Assembly (NCBI RefSeq): GCF_019966515.1
Contig: NZ_JAIMIB010000015.1
Location: 62,001-126,000, forward strand
Direction of reading: 5' to 3'
From: Roseovarius aestuarii
GTDB taxonomy: Bacteria > Pseudomonadota > Alphaproteobacteria > Rhodobacterales > Rhodobacteraceae
DNA length: 64,000 bases
The position numbers were made by a program, and so were the translations under genes. The notes beneath the pieces were generated by a model, which made no database searches, was not told the DNA's origin, and was given only the letters and a program-made list of their open reading frames with translations. Shown one piece after another: positions 9,485-18,181 of the stretch (its first letter is position 1; each line of letters starts with the position of its first letter).

Positions 9485-10368
9485 AACGTATTGCTGGCAT
9501 CAATTCCCCTGCCCGCAGCGATATGGCGGTGCTCAAACCCTTCGATGTGGCCGCACATGTGCCTGACGGGTTCCTCTTTACCCGCTGGATGGCGGCATTA
9601 CCGTGGTGGACGCCTTTCGCACTAATGATGGCAATGGTTGTCTACCCGCAGATTGCCTATGCGCAAAGCAACTTCAGCACAGCAGAGGCGTTTGATGCTC
9701 TGTGGCGCTGGATGCCGTTCCTGCTGAAATCAGGTTTTTTCTTTAATGTGCTGATCTCGGTGCTGGCGATGACTATCGGCACGCTGGCCGGGGCCGCTTT
9801 GGGGCTGGCGCAAATCTCATTGCTGCGGCCGGTGCGGGCCGGGTCATGGTTCGTCACCCAGCTTTTCCGGAATTCGCCCTGGCTGGTGCTTCTCTTTATC
9901 GTCCTGCTGGCCTTTCCGTTCGAGATAAGGGCCTTCGGCGGCGTGATACGTATTCCGGACTGGATCAAGGGCGTCATCGGCCTCAGCCTGCCGGTGATGG
10001 CCAATATCTCCGAGGTGGTACGCGGCGCGGTGCAATCGGTTCCGACGGCACAGTGGGAGGCGGCCGAAAGCCTGGCCTTTACCCGCCGCCAGATCCTGTG
10101 GCAGATCATCCTGCCGCAATGTTACAAACGCATGCTGCCTCCCTGGATGAACTGGTATGCGATCCTGACAATGGCCACGCCACTGTGCAGCCTGCTGGGC
10201 ATCGAAGAACTGATCACCCTCAGCCGTCAGGCGATGGAATCCGAAGACAACCATCCCGAATTGCTAGTCCCGTTCTTCGGCTTCGCGCTGCTGCTTTTCT
10301 TTGCCTATTGTTATCCCATTGCTCGCCTGACCATGCGGCTTGAGCGTAAATTCGCGGTGAAACTATGA
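9481..10368 (+). CDS. polar amino acid ABC transporter permease
   Basis: 295 residues, longer than the first permease because of an N-terminal extension with a membrane helix (about 35-60). The core domain keeps QLFRNSPWLVLLFIVLLAF and the EAA loop WEAAESLAFTRRQILWQIIL near 195-214. It overlaps both neighbours by 4 bp (ATGA), so translation of the transporter subunits is coupled. It should form the transmembrane channel with the product of 8738-9484. Confidence 0.9.
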   Translation: MKRIAGINSPARSDMAVLKPFDVAAHVPDGFLFTRWMAALPWWTPFALMMAMVVYPQIAYAQSNFSTAEAFDALWRWMPFLLKSGFFFNVLISVLAMTIGTLAGAALGLAQISLLRPVRAGSWFVTQLFRNSPWLVLLFIVLLAFPFEIRAFGGVIRIPDWIKGVIGLSLPVMANISEVVRGAVQSVPTAQWEAAESLAFTRRQILWQIILPQCYKRMLPPWMNWYAILTMATPLCSLLGIEELITLSRQAMESEDNHPELLVPFFGFALLLFFAYCYPIARLTMRLERKFAVKL

Positions 10369-11111
10369 CCTGGACTGCTGACCAACCGATCGTTTCCATC
10401 AAGAAAGTGCACAAATCCTTCGGCACGCTCGAGGTGCTCAAAGGGGTTTCGCTGGATGTGATGAAGGGCGAGGTGATCTGTATCATCGGCCCGTCAGGCT
10501 CGGGTAAATCCACACTCATTCGCTGCATAAACGGGCTAAACGACATTCAGGGCGGGTCGATCACCGTAGAGGGGCAGGAAGTGCATACACCTGACCTCGA
10601 CAAGCTGGCACTACGCAGGAAGGTCGGCATGGTGTTTCAGCAATATAACCTCTTTCCGCATAAGACGGCGCTTGAAAATGTAATGATGGCACCCGTCAAG
10701 GTGCTGCGACAGAACAAGGCCGATGTGGAGGCCCGAGCCCGTGCCCTGATGAAAAAGGTCAGGCTGGAAGGCAAAGAAGACAGCTACCCCGGTGAGTTGT
10801 CAGGCGGCCAGCAGCAACGGGTGGCTATCGCCCGGTCGCTGGCGATGAACCCCGATGTGATGCTGTTTGACGAGGTTACCGCCGCGCTCGACCCCGAAAC
10901 GGTCAAAGAGGTTCTGGTCACGATCAAGGATCTTGCCGCCGAAGGCATGACCTGCATTCTTGTGACCCACGAGATGGGATTTGCCCGCGAGGTTGCGGAC
11001 CATATCTATTTCACCGATCGCGGTGTCATCGTCGAACATGGCCCTCCTGCCACCTTCTTCGATGAAGCAAGCGACCCGAGAACCCAGGAATTCCTGGGGC
11101 AGATTCTATAG
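10365..11111 (+). CDS. polar amino acid ABC transporter ATP-binding protein
   Basis: 248 residues with the full set of ABC motifs: Walker A GPSGSGKST near 43-51, Q-loop VFQQYNLFPH near 87-96, signature LSGGQQQRVAIARSLA near 144-159, Walker B VMLFDEVTAALDPE near 163-176 and the H-switch histidine in ILVTHEMGFA near 197. This is the GlnQ/HisP type. The usual signature-D-loop DEPTSALD is DEVTAALD here. It ends the importer operon; a hairpin at 11146-11171 lies between it and the convergent terminase gene. Confidence 0.93.
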   Translation: MTWTADQPIVSIKKVHKSFGTLEVLKGVSLDVMKGEVICIIGPSGSGKSTLIRCINGLNDIQGGSITVEGQEVHTPDLDKLALRRKVGMVFQQYNLFPHKTALENVMMAPVKVLRQNKADVEARARALMKKVRLEGKEDSYPGELSGGQQQRVAIARSLAMNPDVMLFDEVTAALDPETVKEVLVTIKDLAAEGMTCILVTHEMGFAREVADHIYFTDRGVIVEHGPPATFFDEASDPRTQEFLGQIL

Positions 11112-11145
11112 ATATCCCGGCAGAAGAACCGGATGACCAGACGCA

Positions 11146-11171
11146 AGAAAGGGCCCCAAGGAGCCCTTTCT
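11146..11171. terminator. hairpin between convergent genes
   Basis: AGAAAGGGC (11146-11154) is perfectly complementary to GCCCTTTCT (11163-11171). It lies between the ends of the ABC ATPase and the terminase genes and could stop transcription from both sides, although neither side has a long T-run. Confidence 0.6.
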
Positions 11172-11194
11172 GATAACTTCCATGTCCCTGAACT

Positions 11195-12559
11195 TTAGAT
11201 CGCCCGGACCTGCGGTCGCCGCCATTTTGCGGCAGGTTCGATCATCAGCTCGGTCAGCGCCCAGACAAGGGCATCCACCCGGTCGGGGCTGCCCTTGCCC
11301 TCAAAACCCTGCGCTGTCATTGCGCACATCTGGTCCTCCAGCTCACCAAGCCCTTTCAGGTGGGATATGCGTCCCTGCTCGTAAAGCGCCGCCACCGGCT
11401 CTGCCCGGGCTACTTTCCCACGGCTGGCGTGGACGGCCTTTATCGGCACCATGGGATCGACCTGTCGGATCACGGAAGAGACCAGATCTCCCCCCTGATT
11501 GACCTCGGCCACCAACCGGTCGGCGCCATATTCGACCATCGCATTGATCGCCGCATTGGCCCAGGTATTGGGACTTGCAGCACCGATGCTGCAATCGGCC
11601 AGAACATATGCCCGCCAGTCCTGTACCGGCCCTTGGGTGCAGGCCCCCACAACGACAATCCCACATTCATCCGAGCTTGATTTGCCCGTCACCGGCGGAT
11701 CCACCGCCACCACGACGCGGTCGACCTCGGGCATCTCATCGATCTGGATCTTCTCGATCAGATTCGAAGTCCACAATGCACCCTCGGCCTCTTCCATCAT
11801 GATGCCGTCCAGCTCCTGACGCCCCAGCCGCGTGCCGGAATACCGCGCGCGAACCTCGTCTAGGAAGCTTTCGGCCAGAAACGCCCGGTTGGCCTCGGTG
11901 GGTGCGCTGGTCACTACCGTGGTGGGACTGTCCAGCAGCTCTTTCAGAACGCCCACGTTTCGCGGCGTCGTGGTGATGCAGACCCGCGGATCGTCGCCAA
12001 GGCGTAACGCGAATTGCAACATGTCCCAGGTCTCGCGTGACTTTCGCCACTTGGCCAGTTCATCCACCCAGGCACTGTCGAATTGCGGCCCGCGCAGCCC
12101 TTCCGGATCATGCGCCGAAAATGCCTGCCATTCCGGTCGGCGGTCAGGCGGTGAACAGGCCAGTATGCCGCTTTCACCGAATATCATCACTTCGCGCACC
12201 TGATCAATGGTCTCACCCACCAGAGCCATGCGCCGGCATGGGCCAGGATCAAGCGGCCGCGCACCTTCCATCTGGGTGCGCACCCACTCGGCTCCGGCCC
12301 GGGTCTTGCCGGCACCTCGTCCGCCCATGATGATCCAACTGCGCCAACTGCCCTCTGGTGGTAGTTGATGCTCTAGCGCCCAGAACTCAAAGAGATAAGG
12401 CAGCGCCAGCAGTTCACCGTCATCCAGTGCATCTAGAAACTCGTCCTGGGCATCGGGCCCTTCTGAGACGATCCAGGCGGCACCCGATTGAAGCTCGGGC
12501 CGAATCGAAGTCGAGGGCGTAGTCGTGGACGATACCCTTTTCGCGTTTGTTTCGTTCAT
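11195..12559 (-). CDS. GTA/phage terminase large subunit (GTA g2-type)
   Basis: About 454 residues. The ATPase part has Walker A IIMGGRGAGKTRAGAEW and a Walker B with FDSAWVDELAKW; the C-terminal RNase H-like nuclease has VVAVDPPVTGKSSSDECG, LVAEVNQGGDLV and a final aspartate in SPDRVDALVWAL. FEFWALEHQLPPEGSWR is typical of terminases of Rhodobacterales gene transfer agents. The ATG at 12559 is preferred over the ATG at 12586 because GGAGG at 12569-12573 sits 9 bases before it. It overlaps the g1-like gene by 140 bp. It packages DNA into capsids in the family, but no portal, capsid or tail gene follows it here. Confidence 0.85.
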   Translation of the reverse strand: MNETNAKRVSSTTTPSTSIRPELQSGAAWIVSEGPDAQDEFLDALDDGELLALPYLFEFWALEHQLPPEGSWRSWIIMGGRGAGKTRAGAEWVRTQMEGARPLDPGPCRRMALVGETIDQVREVMIFGESGILACSPPDRRPEWQAFSAHDPEGLRGPQFDSAWVDELAKWRKSRETWDMLQFALRLGDDPRVCITTTPRNVGVLKELLDSPTTVVTSAPTEANRAFLAESFLDEVRARYSGTRLGRQELDGIMMEEAEGALWTSNLIEKIQIDEMPEVDRVVVAVDPPVTGKSSSDECGIVVVGACTQGPVQDWRAYVLADCSIGAASPNTWANAAINAMVEYGADRLVAEVNQGGDLVSSVIRQVDPMVPIKAVHASRGKVARAEPVAALYEQGRISHLKGLGELEDQMCAMTAQGFEGKGSPDRVDALVWALTELMIEPAAKWRRPQVRAI

Positions 12560-12770
12560 TGAGATTAGCCTCCGCTTCAATTGCAATTCTCAACCATTGA
12601 CGGATGTCGGAAATCGCACGGGTCGAGTTCTTCAACTCAACCAGATCCTCCGCCCGTATCTTCTCCTGGAGAATCTCCAGGTCGGTTCTCATGTCATTAA
12701 GTTGTCGCTCAAGCGACGTTATCGATGTGCTTAGCCCTGTTGGGGCTTCATCTAATGTTATCAAAGTCAT
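12420..12770 (-). CDS. GTA g1-like small terminase/packaging protein
   Basis: A 116-residue protein starting MTLITLDEAPTGLSTSITS, mostly helical, with ALSDIRQWL-like segment AISDIRQWLRIAIEAEANL. The helical pattern and position directly upstream of and overlapping the g2-type terminase resemble GTA gene g1, which acts as the small terminase subunit in Rhodobacter capsulatus. The terminase ribosome site lies inside this gene, so the two are probably coupled. The C-terminus is basic (RLDRLRRAR). An upstream in-frame ATG at 12815 would add 15 residues; 12770 gives the more natural start. The assignment rests on context and helical character rather than a diagnostic motif. Confidence 0.6.
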   Translation of the reverse strand: MTLITLDEAPTGLSTSITSLERQLNDMRTDLEILQEKIRAEDLVELKNSTRAISDIRQWLRIAIEAEANLNERNKREKGIVHDYALDFDSARASIGCRLDRLRRARCPGRVSRCTG

Positions 12771-13015
12771 GCCCGTTCGTTGCCCCAAATGGATTGCGAT
12801 GCCTTGCCCCCGCATTCTGTGGTGAAGGCCGTCACCCGAAATCGTCCCCGGGGCTGGTCTTCACCTCAGCCAGCATTGCTTGCCCTTGCTCTGGAAAGCC
12901 CGACCAATTGACGTCAAACTCACTATGGAAAGGTATCCGGCAAGGCCCGCGCGCTAACACTCTGTTAAGGCCGGTCTTGAATGCCCGACCCATCGTTGGC
13001 TCCGGTGCGCTGATT

Positions 13016-13054
13016 CAAAAAAACAAAGGCCGCCCACCTCTCGGCGGGCGGCTC
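13016..13054 (-). terminator. rho-independent terminator of the yceI gene
   Basis: GCCGCCC (13029-13035) pairs with GGGCGGC (13046-13052); on the minus strand the stem is followed by a T-rich run (TTTGTTTTTTT, complement of 13016-13028). It lies 25 bp past the stop of the YceI gene. Confidence 0.85.
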
Positions 13055-13076
13055 TTTCATGGTAATAGTCCTGGGG

Positions 13077-13652
13077 TCAGCCGTCCTTGCCCGCCTCGAT
13101 CGAGATCATCACTTCGACCTCGTCGCTGACAAAGGGCGCGAACTTATCGACACCGAAATCCGAACGCTTCAACGTGGTCGTCGCGTCGAAACCGGCCCAG
13201 GGCTGCCCGTCTTTCATCGGATGTGCCATCGCCTGATTCAGCCTGGCATCCAGAACCACTGATTGCGTGATACCGTTCATCGCCAAATCGCCGGTAATTT
13301 TCGCGGTATTTTCGCCGGTCACTTCAATGCCAGTCGACACAAATGTCACCATGTCCCCCTCAGATGCATCAAAGAAGTCCTCAGCCATGAAATGCGCCTC
13401 GCGCTTTTCCCAGCCGGTAAACATCGACATCAGCGGCATCGACACGCTGACACTCGAATTCGCGGGGTCTTCCTGATCGAACATGATCTGGCCCTCAAAT
13501 CCCGAGAACATGCCGTAGGTGGTGGAATAACCCAGATGGTTATACGTGAACACAACCTGGCTGTGGCTGGGATCCAGTGTGTATTTTTCAGGGGCGGCAA
13601 AAGCAGCGGTCGCGCTAAACGCCAACGCCGCTGCAAACAGGGTCGATTTCAT
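13077..13652 (-). CDS. YceI family periplasmic protein
   Basis: 191 residues from the ATG at 13652, chosen because GGAG lies 6 bases upstream; an ATG four codons earlier (13664) has no ribosome site. A Sec signal peptide (AAALAFSATAAFAAPEK, cleavage after AFA) precedes the YceI lipocalin-like barrel: YTLDPSHSQVVFTYNHLG, a central MFTGWEKREAHF and the GDLAMNGITQSVVL strand. YceI proteins bind long isoprenoid lipids in the periplasm; some are induced by stress or high pH. It is a single-gene unit with its own terminator. Confidence 0.92.
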   Translation of the reverse strand: MKSTLFAAALAFSATAAFAAPEKYTLDPSHSQVVFTYNHLGYSTTYGMFSGFEGQIMFDQEDPANSSVSVSMPLMSMFTGWEKREAHFMAEDFFDASEGDMVTFVSTGIEVTGENTAKITGDLAMNGITQSVVLDARLNQAMAHPMKDGQPWAGFDATTTLKRSDFGVDKFAPFVSDEVEVMISIEAGKDG

Positions 13653-13772
13653 ATTTTTCTCCATCGAAGGTCACAAAAACATCAACAGAGCAAAAGTTAA
13701 GCTGCCAAGCCGGTAAGGCAATTAGCGGTTATTCAACAACTTGTGTGGATTAGCGAACACTTACCAACCGGC

Positions 13773-14276
13773 TCAAGCCGCCTGGGTCAGCATCTTCCGG
13801 ATCGCCATTTCGGCGGCGGCACTGTACACCGCGACAGAAACGACCTGGGTACCTTTGGCATCCCGGGCGGTCAGATGGCGGTCCCGCAGGGTAATGTCGG
13901 AAAGCTCGTCCAGGTTGTAGTCACCCGACACGAAGGCTTCGCCGCGGCTGTCCACCTCGACAATCCGCAACTGCCGCGACGCCGGATCGATCTGAATTTC
14001 CGGCTCGGCGTGCCGCCGGTCCAACGCGCTGACAAACAGCATGCCCAGCACCAACATCAGGATCGAAAAGATCAGCTTGACCAGTTGCATTGCCGTATCG
14101 CCCTGATCGACGGGCACAATCCAGACACCAAGCGCCGAAAGAAGTGCCGCAACGCCAAATCCCGCCAGCAGGGCACGTTTCACCGGATTTGTCTCGGGCT
14201 GTCCTTCAATCACCTGCCGAGCGCCTGCGCGTTTGATCGGGGTGTCGGGCATGTGGGTGTCGGGAAGTGCTACCAT
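13773..14276 (-). CDS. inner-membrane protein of unknown function
   Basis: 167 residues with two membrane helices (about 33-53 GFGVAALLSALGVWIVPV and 63-83 LVKLIFSILMLVLGMLFVSA) and a cytoplasmic or periplasmic C-terminal domain with beta character (RQLRIVEVDSRGEAFVSGDY). I do not recognise a named domain. It is flanked by the yceI gene and the divergent ribosomal protein operon, and seems to stand alone. The N-terminal 30 residues are polar. Composition is host-like. Confidence 0.65.
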   Translation of the reverse strand: MVALPDTHMPDTPIKRAGARQVIEGQPETNPVKRALLAGFGVAALLSALGVWIVPVDQGDTAMQLVKLIFSILMLVLGMLFVSALDRRHAEPEIQIDPASRQLRIVEVDSRGEAFVSGDYNLDELSDITLRDRHLTARDAKGTQVVSVAVYSAAAEMAIRKMLTQAA

Positions 14277-14521
14277 GATCTGATCCTCGCCTCTTGTCCG
14301 CGTCTATTTTCGGAGCCAAAAAAGACCACAATGGGGCGTGAGAAAGACGATTTTCTGCCATATCAGTTACCGCGCGCTTCGTCCTTGCGCATAAGGGCAA
14401 AGCGTCGTATACGCGCCCATCCTTTCGCAAGAAAATACTGAACCGCGCAGTCTCTCGTGGACGGGCAGCGATTGGATTATGGCCCGCCTTTGAAATGCGC
14501 CTTGATAGAAGTGGAGCGACC

Positions 14522-14875
14522 ATGCCGCTGTATGAGCATGTAATGATCGCGCGTCAGGACCTGTCCAACGCGCAAGCCGAAGGGCTGATCGAACATTTTG
14601 GCACCGTCCTGTCCGACAATGGCGGCAAACTCGTCGAGAACGAGTATTGGGGTGTCAAGACAATGGCGTACAAGATCAACAAGAACCGCAAAGGCCACTA
14701 CGCCTTCCTGAAGACCGACGCACCCGCCGAGGCGATTCAGGAAATGGAACGCCTGATGCGCCTGCATGATGACGTGATGCGCGTCCTGACCATCAAGGTC
14801 GACGGGCATGACGAGGGCCCCTCGGTCCAGATGCAGAAACGCGAAGAACGTGGCGATCGCCGCGAACGTCGCTGA
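14522..14875 (+). CDS. rpsF: 30S ribosomal protein S6
   Basis: 117 residues starting MPLYEHVMIARQDLS, the standard S6 N-terminus; an in-frame ATG nine codons upstream is discarded for that reason, and GGAG lies a few bases before 14522. The body has NEYWGVKTMAYKINKNRKGH and HYAFLKTDAPAEAI as expected; the C-terminus is a charged tail (KREERGDRRERR). S6 binds 16S rRNA with S18 in the small-subunit platform. It is the first gene of rpsF-rpsR-rplI, the usual order. Confidence 0.97.
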   Translation: MPLYEHVMIARQDLSNAQAEGLIEHFGTVLSDNGGKLVENEYWGVKTMAYKINKNRKGHYAFLKTDAPAEAIQEMERLMRLHDDVMRVLTIKVDGHDEGPSVQMQKREERGDRRERR

Positions 14876-14903
14876 TCAACGCCTGAAGAAAGGACGATAA
14901 CCC

Positions 14904-15131
14904 ATGGCTACGAAACCATTTTTCCGCCGTCGCAAAGTCTGCCCCTTCTCGGGCGACAACGCACCCAAGATCGACTACAAGGACACTCGCCTGCTGCAGC
15001 GCTATATCAGCGAACGCGGTAAGATCGTGCCCTCGCGCATCACCGCCGTTTCGGCCAAGAAGCAACGTGAACTGGCCCGCGCCATCAAACGCGCCCGCTT
15101 TCTCGCGCTGCTGCCCTATGCTGTGAAGTAA
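14904..15131 (+). CDS. rpsR: 30S ribosomal protein S18
   Basis: 75 residues with the S18 hallmark sequence: [40 protein letters not shown] and [19 protein letters not shown]. It lies 28 bp after rpsF with AAAGGA upstream of the ATG. S18 forms a heterodimer with S6 on 16S rRNA. The CPF cysteine near residue 14 is normal for alphaproteobacterial S18. Confidence 0.97.
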   Translation: MATKPFFRRRKVCPFSGDNAPKIDYKDTRLLQRYISERGKIVPSRITAVSAKKQRELARAIKRARFLALLPYAVK

Positions 15132-15143
15132 GGAGAGAGCGAT

Positions 15144-15779
15144 ATGCAAGTTATCCTACTGGAACGCGTGGCCAAGCTTGGTCAGATGGGCGATGTGGTC
15201 GATGTGAAACCCGGCTACGCCCGCAACTACCTCCTGCGGCAGGGCAAGGCGCTGACGGCCTCAAAGGAGAACATCGCCGACTTCGAAGGGCAAAAAGCCC
15301 AGCTTGAAGCGCGCAACCTGGAGACCAAGAAAGAAGCTGAAGATCTGGCATCGAGACTCGAAGGACAACAGTTCATCGTGATTCGTCAGGCCTCGGACGG
15401 CGGCAGCCTCTATGGCTCCGTCAGCACCCGTGACGCGGCAATCGTTGCCACCGAAGAAGGCTTCTCACTGGACCGGAAACAGATTGTGATCCGTCAGCCG
15501 ATCAAGGAGCTGGGCCTTCACGACGTGGAAGTGCATCTGCACCCCGAGGTTGACGCGACAATCACCCTCAATGTCGCCCGTTCACCGGAAGAAGCTGAAC
15601 TTCAGGCATCTGGCAAGACCATCCAGGAAGCTGCCGCCGAGGAGGAAGAAGCCGCCGACTACGAGATCGCGGAACTGTTCGACGATATCGGTGCCGCGGC
15701 ATCGGACGACGACGAACTGGCGGAAGCGGTCGAAGAAGTCCTGCCCGAAGCGGACAGCAGCGAAGACGAAGACAGCTAA
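15144..15779 (+). CDS. rplI: 50S ribosomal protein L9
   Basis: 211 residues. The N-terminal rRNA-binding domain ([32 protein letters not shown]) and long connecting helix (40-80) lead to the C-terminal domain (to about 150). The final 55 residues are a strongly acidic tail ([19 protein letters not shown]...), which makes the protein longer than the roughly 150-residue bacterial standard, as is seen in related alphaproteobacteria. AGGAGAG precedes the start, 12 bp after rpsR. Confidence 0.96.
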   Translation: MQVILLERVAKLGQMGDVVDVKPGYARNYLLRQGKALTASKENIADFEGQKAQLEARNLETKKEAEDLASRLEGQQFIVIRQASDGGSLYGSVSTRDAAIVATEEGFSLDRKQIVIRQPIKELGLHDVEVHLHPEVDATITLNVARSPEEAELQASGKTIQEAAAEEEEAADYEIAELFDDIGAAASDDDELAEAVEEVLPEADSSEDEDS

Positions 15780-15808
15780 ACTTATTCGGGTAACACCGCA
15801 AAAAATTG

Positions 15809-15842
15809 GACCGCGCGAAAAGAATATTTCGCGCGGTCTTTC
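15809..15842 (+). terminator. rho-independent terminator of the rpsF operon
   Basis: GACCGCGCGAAA (15809-15820) pairs perfectly with TTTCGCGCGGTC (15827-15838) around a 6-base loop and is followed by TTTC. It closes the rpsF-rpsR-rplI unit 30 bp after rplI. Confidence 0.9.
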
Positions 15843-16017
15843 ATTTGTTGCGCCCCAACACGCCTTTCATTCAAATTTTTTGCAGTGACGAATGCAACTC
15901 TGGGTCGACAAGCCAGATATGGGCGTGCTAGCTTTCTACTATAACGGTATCTACTCAGCGAAAATCCACGTAAAAGCGGAATGCGGTACCGTTGGAACTG
16001 GAAGGAACCTGGGGAAC

Positions 16018-16392
16018 ATGAACGGAATTGATTCTGCCGTCGGCAAACGAATCCGCCAGCGTCGTAAAATGCTTGGCCTGTCTCAAACTGAACTGGCGGT
16101 ACGCGTCGGTGTGAAATTTCAGCAAGTGCAAAAATATGAAACCGGTGTAAATCGGGTTGCAGCGTCGCGACTGTGGAAGATCGCGGAGACCCTGAAAGTT
16201 CCAATCACCTACTTCTTTGAAGACATTGCGGTACCGGGCCTGCCCGAAGAATCGACCAAGGTCGACGATACCTCGATACCCGAAACGTCGGAAATGGTAC
16301 GAATACTCAACCGCCTGCCCCCTGCTCAAAAACAAGCGATGAGCTCGTTCCTGCAGTCGTTGGATCACGTCGGCGAACAAGAACACAGCTAA
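16018..16392 (+). CDS. XRE family transcriptional regulator
   Basis: 124 residues from the ATG at 16018, which has a purine-rich site (AAGGAACCTGGGGA) before it. The HTH spans about 10-65: GKRIRQRRKMLGLSQTELAV and KFQQVQKYETGVNRVAASRL, a pattern common in alphaproteobacterial XRE proteins with a short C-terminal tail. The tail after residue 70 (DIAVPGLPEEST...) is probably a dimerisation or unstructured region. It directly precedes a luxR gene (7-bp gap), so it is likely part of the quorum-sensing unit or its regulator. Confidence 0.88.
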   Translation: MNGIDSAVGKRIRQRRKMLGLSQTELAVRVGVKFQQVQKYETGVNRVAASRLWKIAETLKVPITYFFEDIAVPGLPEESTKVDDTSIPETSEMVRILNRLPPAQKQAMSSFLQSLDHVGEQEHS

Positions 16393-16399
16393 AAGGGGC

Positions 16400-17128
16400 T
16401 TGGCCACATTGGCAAACACGGACCTGATGGATCATTTCGATCTCAGCTTTGTTCCGGAACGCGAAGATCCGTTCAAAGATCTTTTGCTGAAAATGCGAGA
16501 AAAATTCGGCCTTGATCATGTCGCCTATGCTGGCTTCAATCCGATCAGCGGCACGACGCACGGACACGTCACTTACGATGATGAGTGGACAAGACATTAT
16601 GCCAAAAAAGGGTTTTTCAAGGTCGATCCGACTCTGAACGAGGCCCGCCGCAGCGTCGCTCCGGTTGACTGGTCGAGGCTGGAGCATAACAAGAACTTCA
16701 CGGCAGTCTTTCGGGACGCCCATGATTTTGGCATCACCGATACCGGTATGACCATTCCGATACGCGGCCCCTTCGGTGATATGGGCGGCCTTAGCGTGAA
16801 CAGCAGGTTGTCACAACCAGAGTGGCGCAAACTGAAGCAGCATATCATCACCGACCTGCAACAGGTTGCTGCCAACGTCCACGACCTGGTCATGCAGTCC
16901 AACCCGCTGATGCGGGCGCTGTCAGCGCCGCATCTGTCAACCCGCGAGGTCGAAATCCTGCAATGGACGGCGGCAGGCAAATCGCAGCAGGACATCGGTG
17001 ATATCCTGTCGATCTCTCACCGCACGGTCGAGGTGCACCTGCGTTCGTCCCGCAAGAAACTGCAGGCGCTTACCACGGTGCAGGCGGTAGGTCGTGCCAT
17101 CGCACTGGGTCTTGTCTATCCGGGCTGA
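16400..17128 (+). CDS. luxR: LuxR-type quorum-sensing regulator
   Basis: Up to 242 residues: an autoinducer-binding domain (about 20-165, with FGLDHVAYAGFN, DDEWTRHYAKKGFFKVDP and VDWS) and a C-terminal LuxR HTH (about 180-240, LSTREVEILQWTAAGKSQQ, then HRTVEVHLRSSRKKL). The binding domain retains the W, Y and D residues that contact acyl-homoserine lactones in the family. The start is uncertain: TTG at 16400 or 16409 lies behind AAAAGGGG, while the first ATG, at 16427, has no ribosome site. The downstream luxI gene makes it a cognate receptor rather than a solo. Confidence 0.9.
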   Translation: MATLANTDLMDHFDLSFVPEREDPFKDLLLKMREKFGLDHVAYAGFNPISGTTHGHVTYDDEWTRHYAKKGFFKVDPTLNEARRSVAPVDWSRLEHNKNFTAVFRDAHDFGITDTGMTIPIRGPFGDMGGLSVNSRLSQPEWRKLKQHIITDLQQVAANVHDLVMQSNPLMRALSAPHLSTREVEILQWTAAGKSQQDIGDILSISHRTVEVHLRSSRKKLQALTTVQAVGRAIALGLVYPG

Positions 17129-17246
17129 GAAAAACATCGGCCCGGCAACACCCTGGCGAACGCCCCTACGGGATTCCCCTAATAGATAAACCAAATATTC
17201 ATTTTTAACCTTGTGACATCGGTAACACCACTCACGAGGTACTAAA

Positions 17247-18059
17247 ATGATCCTGGTCATAGATGCGCTGAACAAGCATAAGTTCCCTGAAATCATGAGA
17301 GAAATGTTCGAACTCCGGGCGCGCGTCTTTGGCGACCGGATGGGTTGGGACGTCACGATCAAAGATGGCATGGAGCGTGATAAGTTCGATGACATGGACC
17401 CGTCCTATGCCGTCGGCCTCAACGATGAGGGCCAGGTTGTCTCTTGCGTACGGGCGCTGCAGACAACCGGGCCGCACATGTTGGCAGATGTCTTCTCGGC
17501 GATTCTGAACGGTGAGCCACCGTTGCGCAGTGCGACACTGTGGGAATCCACCCGATTTTGCGTCGACACCAAGCGGCTGGCACGCGGCAAGGGGCGCAGC
17601 TCGGTCTCATATGCAACCTGCGAGCTGATGATCGCCTCACTGGAAGCCGCCAAAGAGGCTGGCGTGACTGATATCGTCACCGTCATCGATCCGCTGATGG
17701 ATCGCATCCTCAAGCGGTCGGGCAACACGCCTTACGGCTACGTCGGCAAACAGGCGGATATGGGTAAAGTTCCCGCGTTGGCCGCCCTGCTCGATTGCAC
17801 CGAGGAACGCATCGCCCGGATCAGGGCCTTCGCCGACATCCACCACGATGTCTTTATCGCCGAAGACGAAATCGTCGCCGCCGAGAATTATCAGCCAGCA
17901 GCCCAGCCGGTGGATGCGTCGGAGCGGGTGATCGACCTGAAAGGTTATTGCGCCGAACAGATCGATGCAGCCACGACCGATCATGAGCGAGGAGCGGCGC
18001 TGGCCCTGCAACAGGTGCTGTTTGACAAGTTTCATTCGACGCGGGCCTGCAACGCCTAA
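17247..18059 (+). CDS. luxI: acyl-homoserine-lactone synthase (LuxI)
   Basis: 270 residues. The N-terminal autoinducer synthase domain carries the invariant set seen in LuxI: R24, F28, W34, D45 and D48 (LRARVFGDRMGWDV...ERDKFDDMD), then the E-S-x-R-F motif in LWESTRFCVD. It makes acyl-homoserine lactone from SAM and acyl-ACP. The protein is roughly 60 residues longer than typical LuxI because of a C-terminal extension (after about 205, EDEIVAAENYQPAAQPV...). It follows luxR by 118 bp; GAGGTACTAAA provides the ribosome site. The gap contains a CCCCTA direct repeat but no clear lux-box dyad. Confidence 0.92.
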   Translation: MILVIDALNKHKFPEIMREMFELRARVFGDRMGWDVTIKDGMERDKFDDMDPSYAVGLNDEGQVVSCVRALQTTGPHMLADVFSAILNGEPPLRSATLWESTRFCVDTKRLARGKGRSSVSYATCELMIASLEAAKEAGVTDIVTVIDPLMDRILKRSGNTPYGYVGKQADMGKVPALAALLDCTEERIARIRAFADIHHDVFIAEDEIVAAENYQPAAQPVDASERVIDLKGYCAEQIDAATTDHERGAALALQQVLFDKFHSTRACNA

Positions 18060-18126
18060 CCCCCAGGGGCGAGTGCAGAAAACAGGTGACTGCAGACTGT
18101 AGCTACAACCTCGCGCCAGAATGAAT

Positions 18127-18154
18127 GAAGGGCCGCTCTCCCGGGCGGCCCTTC
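18127..18154. terminator. bidirectional terminator between luxI and tig
   Basis: GAAGGGCCGC (18127-18136) pairs with GCGGCCCTTC (18145-18154). It lies between the convergent luxI and trigger factor genes. T-content after the stem is modest on both strands, so efficiency is uncertain. Confidence 0.7.
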
Positions 18155-18181
18155 TCTATCATACCGATTGTCACGCAGAGA

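Noticed and set aside
17129..17246. lux box upstream of luxI
   Set aside because: Only a CCCCTA direct repeat 14 bp apart was found, not an inverted repeat of the usual 18-20 bp form.
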